From: Halomonas halophila
GTDB taxonomy: Bacteria; Pseudomonadota; Gammaproteobacteria; Pseudomonadales; Halomonadaceae
Assembly: GCA_002433675.1 (NCBI GenBank)
Contig: DJIP01000267.1
Coordinates: forward strand, 39,010-52,480
DNA length: 13,471 nucleotides
Reading direction: 5' to 3'
Program-made: the position numbers and the translations under genes
Part shown: positions 7,676 through 12,069 of the stretch, one piece after another
Layout: every line of letters begins with the position of its first letter
How positions within the stretch are numbered: position 1 is the stretch's first letter
The notes under the pieces: model-generated
Told to the model about the DNA's origin: nothing
The model's database searches: none
The model's input: the letters and a program-made list of their open reading frames with translations, nothing else

Positions 7676-8253
7676 CCCAAGAAACGCTTAACGACCGACA
7701 CAAGAAACTTGCCGCCGTGCGTCCTCGTCTGTTGTCCTTCGCCCGCATGCATCTGCGCGATCACGCCGCCGCCGAGGACGCCGTGCAGGAAGCCATGATC
7801 GCCGCCATCGAGAAGAACGACAGCTTTTCGGGACGCTCCGGCTACGAAACCTGGGTATTCGGCATCCTCAAGTACAAGCTGCTCGATCAGATGCGCCAGC
7901 AGAAGCGTCACGGTCGCTGGGAGCCCTTCGATGAAGAGCACAGCGACGACGCCATCGACCGCATGTTTCAACAGGACGGGCACTGGGCCGCCGACGCCAA
8001 GCCCCAGGCATGGAGCACCCCGGAGCAAGCGTTCGAAAACGAAAATTTCTGGAAAGTATTCGACGCTTGTATGCTGAGTCTTCCAGAAAACGTGGCTCGC
8101 GTTTTCTCCCTGCGCGAATTGATGGGCCTTTCCACCGACGATATCTGTAAGGAAGTGGGCATCAAGGAAAACAACGCTTGGGTGATCCTGCATCGGGCTC
8201 GCCTCAAGCTTCGCGCTTGCATTGAAAAGGGATGGAAGGAGGACGCGGCATGA
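7672..8253 (+). CDS. ECF-type RNA polymerase sigma factor (TIGR02943-like)
   Basis: A 193-residue sigma-70 family factor with only regions 2 and 4, so of the ECF (sigma-24) class; it directs RNA polymerase to a specific promoter set when its anti-sigma releases it. Region 2 spans about residues 13-80 (AEDAVQEAMIAAIE, then YETWVFGILKYKLLDQMRQQ) and region 4 about 125-187, with helix-turn-helix MGLSTDDICKEVGIKENNAW (151-170). I chose GTG at 7672 because it overlaps the DUF2064 stop (GTGA) and gives MTQETLNDRH. The longer ATG at 7573 would prepend residues read out of frame through the end of the DUF2064 gene. Its stop overlaps the anti-sigma start. The family name is from memory and the regulon is not known; a candidate promoter motif is annotated at 1235 and 9421. 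Confidence 0.92.
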   Translation: MTQETLNDRHKKLAAVRPRLLSFARMHLRDHAAAEDAVQEAMIAAIEKNDSFSGRSGYETWVFGILKYKLLDQMRQQKRHGRWEPFDEEHSDDAIDRMFQQDGHWAADAKPQAWSTPEQAFENENFWKVFDACMLSLPENVARVFSLRELMGLSTDDICKEVGIKENNAWVILHRARLKLRACIEKGWKEDAA

Positions 8254-8549
8254 TGATGTGCAAGGCCGCTACGCGGCTGATGTCAAAGCAGTTGGATGCT
8301 CCCCTGACGGCCAGGGAGCGTATTTCGCTGCGGTTTCACCTGATGTTGTGCTCGGCCTGTCGCAACTGCGAAAAGCAGTTCGGCATGCTGCACCGGGTCG
8401 GCAATGCCTATAATGGCACAATTGATAAACCCCAAGACGGTTCTGCGGAGGCATCCTCTGGCGTTAACGCCGACAACGTCGCCAGTGATCAGGACCTGCT
8501 GAAGGTAAAGGAAGCGATGGCCGAGGCGGAGGCCCGTCGTCAGAACTGA
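8250..8549 (+). CDS. Small zinc-finger (HxxxCxxC) anti-sigma factor
   Basis: A 99-residue soluble protein of the zf-HC2/ZAS anti-sigma type. It starts MMMCKAATRLMSKQLD and has HLMLCSACRNC at residues 31-41, giving the zinc ligands His and two Cys, with further Cys at residue 4 and in the last position of that motif. It should bind the ECF factor encoded just upstream and could sense redox or metal state through the cysteine cluster. No membrane segment is seen, unlike RseA-type anti-sigmas. The ATG at 8250 overlaps the sigma stop (ATGA) and has AAGGAGGA at 8236-8243, six bases upstream, the best ribosome site in the region. Residues after ~60 are polar and low in recognisable similarity. Role is firm by motif and position, the signal is not. 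Confidence 0.88.
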   Translation: MMMCKAATRLMSKQLDAPLTARERISLRFHLMLCSACRNCEKQFGMLHRVGNAYNGTIDKPQDGSAEASSGVNADNVASDQDLLKVKEAMAEAEARRQN

Positions 8550-8832
8550 AGGTCTCGGCTGACGGACTGGGCGCAAGGATCTCGACTGACCGACCTCGAC
8601 GAGAGGATTGCGAGGAAGGATTTTCGAGAGAAGCATCTCGAGGGAAGCGTCTCGCGGGTCGACCCACCATCCGCCTCTCCCTGGCGGGCCACCAAGGCAG
8701 CCCGCCGACGGGCCGCCAGTTGCCCCCCACCTGAGTCAGCCTCAAGCGATCAGGTGCCAGATCCCCGGTAAAGAGGTCCCGAGCCGGACCCGGTGAGCAA
8801 GGCTCGGGAGATGCCTGGGCAAGACCAGGCCA
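8550..8832. other. Convergent intergenic region rich in inverted repeats
   Basis: These 283 bases separate the anti-sigma gene from the DUF302 gene, which face each other. No gene is supported. Perfect short inverted repeats include TCGAGA/TCTCGA at 8624-8629 and 8636-8641, the 10-base palindrome at 8656-8665 (GGGTCGACCC), and two competing stems, GGCGGGC/GCCCGCC at 8683-8689 and 8700-8706 versus CTGGCGG/CCGCCAG at 8681-8687 and 8713-8719. Near 8552-8605, CTCG-GCTGAC-type units repeat in degraded form. None has a T-tract long enough for a standard intrinsic terminator. Confidence 0.55.
8777..8830. terminator. Candidate bidirectional terminator hairpins between convergent genes
   Basis: A perfect 9-base inverted repeat, TCCCGAGCC at 8777-8785 with GGCTCGGGA at 8801-8809, has a 15-base loop. 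Beside it is GCCTGG at 8813-8818 with CCAGGC at 8825-8830, starting 3 bases beyond the DUF302 stop. Read from the minus strand the first stem is followed by CCTCTTTACC, a weak pyrimidine run. Placement between convergent genes suggests termination, but the missing U-tract keeps confidence low. Confidence 0.35.
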
Positions 8833-9327
8833 TCACTGCTGGCCTGCAGCCTCCCGCGCCAGCCCGGTCAGGGCCTCGGCGATCTTGTCCACGGGCAGCT
8901 CGCAGTCCTGCAGGCCGTGGCGCTCGACCAGGTAATGAGGGTCGTTCCACTCGATCACCAGATGGTCAACCTGCTGGCGAACCAGCATCTTCTGGGGCAG
9001 ATCCAGCGCGACACTGCCCTCGCACTGCATCAAGCGAGTCCCTACCTCGGGCTTGCCGAAGATGTAGGTGCGCGTGGGCGGCAGTTCCAGCTCCACACCG
9101 GCGGCGTTGGCCTGGTGGTCCACGCTTGCCATCAGTCCCATGCCCCGCTTTTCCAGCCCCTCCTTGAAGCGGGATTCCACCGCCTCCAGGCTATCGGTCG
9201 AGGTCAGACTGGCGATACCGCTGTCGCTCACCTCGACCTCGCCCTGCGCCCAGGCCATGGTCGCCATGGATCCCGCCAGCACGCTGCCCAGACACAGGGT
9301 GAACATCTTGCGATAGCACTGCTTCAT
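8833..9327 (-). CDS. DUF302 family secreted protein
   Basis: A 164-residue exported protein. The first 27 residues are a signal peptide (basic start, hydrophobic core LCLGSVLAGSMATMAW, cleavage after AWA). The mature part matches DUF302: a sliding N-terminal stretch around 46-72 (SLEAVESRFKEGLEKRGMGL), TYIFGKPEVGTRLMQ (87-101), LPQKMLVRQQ (110-119) and NDPHYLVERHG (128-138). Two mature cysteines at 102 and 142 could pair. I chose the ATG at 9327 because it gives the signal peptide and has AAAGGAAG about 8 bases upstream; an in-frame ATG at 9639 would add 104 residues of out-of-family sequence through the intergenic region. The function of the family is not established. It is divergent from the DUF3047 gene. 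Confidence 0.85.
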   Translation of the reverse strand: MKQCYRKMFTLCLGSVLAGSMATMAWAQGEVEVSDSGIASLTSTDSLEAVESRFKEGLEKRGMGLMASVDHQANAAGVELELPPTRTYIFGKPEVGTRLMQCEGSVALDLPQKMLVRQQVDHLVIEWNDPHYLVERHGLQDCELPVDKIAEALTGLAREAAGQQ

Positions 9328-9612
9328 GATGGCGCTTCCTTTCCGGGTCAATGTGCCTACAGCATGGTCGCCGGTCCCCGACCACCACAAGGGGAAATCT
9401 CTCACAATCCGGCTTGACGCTGTGTAAGGTTCAACGCCGGGGCGCCGACCCAACACCGATAGCCGACGCGACTGGGCAGAGTCTGCGCACTGTCTCTCCA
9501 CGGTTTGCGCCCGGCGATTGTCAGCCGCACAAGTTGCCGCTGGTGGTTCACATCGCTCATATCGTTGACGTCGTTTAAGCCGCTTTCCCGATTGCCGATA
9601 ACAGGAGCCTGC
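9328..9612. other. Divergent intergenic region between DUF302 and DUF3047 genes
   Basis: These 285 bases contain the control regions of both genes. The TGTGTAAGG-type motif at 9421-9453 is annotated separately. On the minus strand TTGAAC at about 9432-9427 could serve as a -35 for the DUF302 gene, with a poor -10 (CGGATT) 17 bases on. On the plus strand a weak pair, TTGCCG near 9536 and TCATAT 17 bases on, could serve the DUF3047 gene. A small stem GGTCG/CGACC lies at 9366-9383. No small ORF with a ribosome site was found. Confidence 0.5.
9421..9453 (+). promoter_or_regulatory. Second copy of the candidate ECF-sigma promoter motif
   Basis: TGTGTAAGG at 9421-9429 and GCCGAC at 9444-9449 repeat the arrangement seen at 1235-1267, with identical spacing and 22 of 33 bases shared. 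It faces the DUF3047 gene, whose start is about 155 bases beyond a start site near 9456, so the leader would be long. GCCGAC alone is common in this GC-rich sequence (another lies near 9469), so the weight rests on the 9-base block plus spacing. Confidence 0.28.
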
Positions 9613-10311
9613 ATGGCCTGGATAAATTCCCTTCGCCACCTCGCTGCCCCACCGCCGCGTGCCCTGCCCCGTGTCCTTGTCTGCGCTGCGGTCCTGATTG
9701 CCTCCTGCACCCAGGCCCAGGCCCAGACCTTCAGCCCGCGCGCCATGCTCGACTGGCCGACCAAGTCCTTCGCCGGCGAGACGGCCTACCGACTGGTCGA
9801 ACGCGATGGTGTCAGCGTGCTCGAAGCCCGTGCCCGGGGGCAGGCCTCGGCCCGCTATCTGGAGCGCGACATCGACCTCGGCGAAACGCCCTACCTGCGC
9901 TGGTGCTGGCAGGTCTCCGGGGTCTATTCCGGTGTCGACGAACGCACAGAGAGCGGTGACGACTATCCCGCCCGCGTCTATGTGGCCAGACGCACCGGCC
10001 TTTTGCCCTGGCAGGTGGAGTCGGTCAACTATGTGTGGTCATCGAACCAGCCGGCAGGCACCAGCTGGCCCAATGCCTTTACCGACCGCGCCGTCCTGCT
10101 GGCACTGCAAAGCGGAGGCGCCAAGGCTGGGCAGTGGGTCGGCGAGGTGCGTGACGTGGCCGCCGACTACCGTCGACTGTTCGGCACGAGCCCCGATGGT
10201 GTCGATGGCCTGGCACTGATGAGCGATGGCGACAACGCCGGAGGCGACGCCACCGCCTGGTTCAGCAAGATGGAATTCAGCGCCTCCTCGTCGCCGCCCG
10301 TCTGTCCCTGA
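9613..10311 (+). CDS. DUF3047 family exported protein
   Basis: A 232-residue protein predicted to be exported. The N-terminal hydrophobic stretch (residues 18-31) ends in IASC (29-32), which fits a lipobox, so it may be a lipoprotein; signal peptidase I cleavage after AQA at residue 38 is the alternative. The mature part fits DUF3047: YLRWCWQVSG (94-103), GDDYPARVYVARR (115-127), NYVWSSNQP (139-147), VGEVRDVAADYRRLFG (176-191) and ALMSDGDNAGG (201-211). The ATG at 9613 has CAGGAG ending 5 bases upstream; an earlier in-frame ATG at 9505 lacks family similarity. The fold resembles carbohydrate-binding jelly-rolls in outline, but no ligand is known. Its stop lies only 2 bases from the purU stop on the other strand. 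Confidence 0.83.
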   Translation: MAWINSLRHLAAPPPRALPRVLVCAAVLIASCTQAQAQTFSPRAMLDWPTKSFAGETAYRLVERDGVSVLEARARGQASARYLERDIDLGETPYLRWCWQVSGVYSGVDERTESGDDYPARVYVARRTGLLPWQVESVNYVWSSNQPAGTSWPNAFTDRAVLLALQSGGAKAGQWVGEVRDVAADYRRLFGTSPDGVDGLALMSDGDNAGGDATAWFSKMEFSASSSPPVCP

Positions 10312-10313
10312 CA

Positions 10314-11198
10314 TCAGCGCTGAAACACCACCGTGCGCGAGCCGTTGAGAAACACCCGACGCTGCAGGTGCAGGGTGACGGCCCGGGCCAGGGTGATGCA
10401 CTCGATGTCACGCCCCCGGGCCACCAGGTCCTCGGCGGTATCGGCGTGGGTGACCGGCTCGACCCCCTGGGTGATGATCGGGCCCTCGTCCAGGTCGTCA
10501 TTGATGTAGTGGGCGGTCGCCCCGACCAGCTTGACGCCCTTCTCGAAGGCCTGGTGGTAGGGCTTGGCGCCCTTGAAGCCGGGCAGCAGCGAGTGATGGA
10601 TATTGATCGCTCGCCCGGCCAGGCGCTCGCTCATCTCGCTCGACAGCACCTGCATGTAGCGCGCCAGGATCACCAGCTCCGCGCCACTGTCCTCGATGAT
10701 CCGCCACACCTTGGCCTCCTGTTCGGCCTTGGTGTCGGCGCTGATCGGCAGGTGGTGGTAGGGCAGCCCGTGCCACTCGGCCAGCGGCGCCAGATCGGGG
10801 TGGTTGGACACCACCGCCTTGATGGCAACAGGAAGCTGGCCGGTACGATAGCGATAGAGCAGGTCATTGAGACAGTGATCGGCCTTGGAGACCATGATCA
10901 CCACCGGCGTGAGGCGCTCAGGCGAGGTCAGCTCGAACGCCATGGAGAACGGCACCGCTCGTTCGGCGAAGGCCGCCTCGAAGGCGCCTGCATCGAACTC
11001 GCCCTCCTCGGGAGGGCGAAATTCGGTGCGGATGAAGAAACGACAGGAACTGCTGTCGTCAAAGGACTGCTGCTCGGTGATGTAGCAGCCCTGCTCGCGC
11101 AGAAAGCGGGTGACCACGTCCACGGTGCCAAGACGACTGGGGCATTGGGCGGTCAGGATCCAGTGGGTCGTGCGCACGGCGCTCACGCTGATCGTCAT
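10314..11198 (-). CDS. purU: Formyltetrahydrofolate deformylase
   Basis: A 294-residue cytosolic enzyme that hydrolyses 10-formyl-tetrahydrofolate to formate and tetrahydrofolate. An N-terminal ACT-type regulatory domain covers about residues 10-90, followed by a formyltransferase-fold catalytic domain from about 97. Catalytic residues are in place: N199 and H201 in INIHHSLLPG, and D237 in DLDEGPII. The length agrees with the family. The start ATG overlaps the soxG stop (ATGA), so it is the last gene of the sarcosine oxidase operon. There it would regenerate free THF and deal with the one-carbon units released from sarcosine. The stop sits in a 10-base palindrome, TCAGCGCTGA at 10314-10323, and only 2 bases separate it from the converging DUF3047 gene. 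Very confident call. Confidence 0.95.
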   Translation of the reverse strand: MTISVSAVRTTHWILTAQCPSRLGTVDVVTRFLREQGCYITEQQSFDDSSSCRFFIRTEFRPPEEGEFDAGAFEAAFAERAVPFSMAFELTSPERLTPVVIMVSKADHCLNDLLYRYRTGQLPVAIKAVVSNHPDLAPLAEWHGLPYHHLPISADTKAEQEAKVWRIIEDSGAELVILARYMQVLSSEMSERLAGRAINIHHSLLPGFKGAKPYHQAFEKGVKLVGATAHYINDDLDEGPIITQGVEPVTHADTAEDLVARGRDIECITLARAVTLHLQRRVFLNGSRTVVFQR

Positions 11199-11863
11199 GT
11201 CGTCTCCCCGGCGGTGACGTCACGCTCGACGCCGATGGCGAACTCCTCACCGGCATCGAGCAACCAACGATAAACGTAGTCGGCGAAACTGCGCCGCACC
11301 ACCAGCTCCCAGCGTCGCTCGTCGGGGCGACGCAGGATGACGCTGGTCTTGGCCAGCACCGTGGTCACCCCCTTGCCCACCGCAAAGTGGCGCGGGTGGA
11401 CGTCATAGACCACCGACTTCATCAACAGCTCGCGCAGGGCCTGGTCATCACCGGCAAGCTCGATCACCGTCTGACCGGCGCTGACGTCGGAAAAGGCCAC
11501 GCTGGCGTCGCCCAGGGCGCTGCGCAGCGCCGTCTCCACGCGAAAGGCGTCGCCCTGGGGCAGCACGGCAAGCCATTCGTCGGGACTTAGCCACTGCAGC
11601 GAAGCCCTCTCTCCCTGACTGAGCTCCAGCGGACGCGCCGGCAGCGACAGCCCCAGTACCGCGCGCACCGCCTCGTCGAGCACGATGGCGCCGCCGCGCA
11701 GGATCAGATGGTCATGCAGGCGTTCGCGCATCACCACCCGCGAGTCAGTGCCGGGCGCTGGGCAGCCGACATGCTCAAACGACCAGGCCAGCGGTGACTC
11801 CAGGGGAATGCCTTGCGGCGGGAAGGCATCAAAGGTACGGGCACGTTCTATAGCTTCAGACAT
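11195..11863 (-). CDS. soxG: Heterotetrameric sarcosine oxidase gamma subunit
   Basis: A 222-residue subunit of the four-chain sarcosine oxidase (alpha-beta-gamma-delta), which oxidises sarcosine to glycine and passes the methyl carbon to THF with release of hydrogen peroxide. The gamma chain resembles part of the GcvT fold and packs against alpha. Visible landmarks are LSPDEWLAVLP (92-102), DVSAGQTVIELAG (125-137) and the C-terminal RRSFADYVYRWLLDAG (190-205), typical of SoxG. The ATG at 11863 is preceded by AAGGGAGAG at 11879-11871, 7 bases upstream, located inside repeat copy A. Its first 8 bases, ATGTCTGA, overlap the stop of the upstream minigene. It overlaps purU by 4 bases. Upstream neighbours are the tandem minigenes, not soxA directly, which is unusual. 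Confidence 0.93.
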   Translation of the reverse strand: MSEAIERARTFDAFPPQGIPLESPLAWSFEHVGCPAPGTDSRVVMRERLHDHLILRGGAIVLDEAVRAVLGLSLPARPLELSQGERASLQWLSPDEWLAVLPQGDAFRVETALRSALGDASVAFSDVSAGQTVIELAGDDQALRELLMKSVVYDVHPRHFAVGKGVTTVLAKTSVILRRPDERRWELVVRRSFADYVYRWLLDAGEEFAIGVERDVTAGETT

Positions 11864-11966
11864 TCTCGCGCTCTCCCTTGGGGTCGAGAAAAAAGAGGGT
11901 GGAGACGATGTCGGCCTCGTGGACCTTGCCGCTCAAGAGACGGGCAGCGGGTACATGCCTAGACAT
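11856..11966 (-). CDS. 36-codon minigene A, copy of the SoxA C-terminal tail
   Basis: A short ORF that begins MSRHVPAARLLSGKVHEAD and ends FLDPKGERENV. Residues 13-36 match the last 23 residues of SoxA (GKVHEAEIV...DPKGERQNV) with one inserted Phe and conservative changes. The ATG at 11966 is preceded by AAGGGGGAG at 11982-11974, seven bases upstream. Its first 8 bases overlap the stop of minigene B and its own stop overlaps the soxG start. It differs from minigene B at 4 of 103 bases, two of them altering residues (Val/Asp at 15, Glu/Gln at 35). Whether it makes a stable peptide or only carries ribosomes toward soxG cannot be told; it may be a neutral duplication remnant. Confidence 0.42.
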   Translation of the reverse strand: MSRHVPAARLLSGKVHEADIVSTLFFLDPKGERENV

Positions 11967-12064
11967 TCTGGCGCTCCCCCTTGGGGTCGAGAAAAAAGAG
12001 GGTGGAGACGATGTCGGCCTCGTGGTCCTTGCCGCTCAAGAGGCGGGCAGCGGGTACATGCCTA
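11859..12064. repeat. Two 103-base tandem repeats derived from the soxA 3' end
   Basis: Copy A is 11859-11961 and copy B is 11962-12064, 99 of 103 bases identical. A third, partial and older copy is the genuine soxA end at 12065-12134, which differs by a 3-base indel and several substitutions. The period, 103, is not a multiple of three, yet each unit keeps an open frame because it carries its own ATG, a stop overlapping the next ATG by 8 bases, and a ribosome site. This equals 111 coding bases minus the 8-base overlap. Confidence 0.93.
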
Positions 12065-12069
12065 GACAT
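11959..12069 (-). CDS. 36-codon minigene B, copy of the SoxA C-terminal tail
   Basis: The twin of minigene A and directly downstream of soxA. It begins MSRHVPAARLLSGKDHEAD and ends FLDPKGERQNV. The ATG at 12069 lies within the last codons of soxA (AATGTCTAG), so the two overlap by 8 bases in a different frame, with AAGGGAGAG at 12085-12077 seven bases ahead. Relative to the SoxA tail it has one 3-base insertion (extra Phe) and conservative Glu/Asp and Ile/Leu changes, so the reading frame survived divergence. That is mild support for coding. The first 12 codons have no clear match except a possible loose one to SoxA ...LPCVDGK. Function is unknown. Confidence 0.42.
   Translation of the reverse strand: MSRHVPAARLLSGKDHEADIVSTLFFLDPKGERQNV

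Noticed and set aside
8681..8719. Intrinsic terminator of the sigma operon
   Set aside because: The stems are strong but are followed by GTTGCCCC rather than a T-run, so only a structural note is kept.
9505..9612. Longer start for the DUF3047 gene
   Set aside because: The extra 36 residues lack similarity and ATG 9613 has CAGGAG upstream and a normal signal sequence.
9328..9639. Longer start for the DUF302 gene
   Set aside because: It would bury the signal peptide internally and read through the divergent control region; ATG 9327 has a ribosome site and a signal peptide.
10368..11273. A 301-codon plus-strand open frame
   Set aside because: It lies opposite purU, which has full family motifs and catalytic residues; the translation is low-complexity and typical of an antisense GC-rich shadow.
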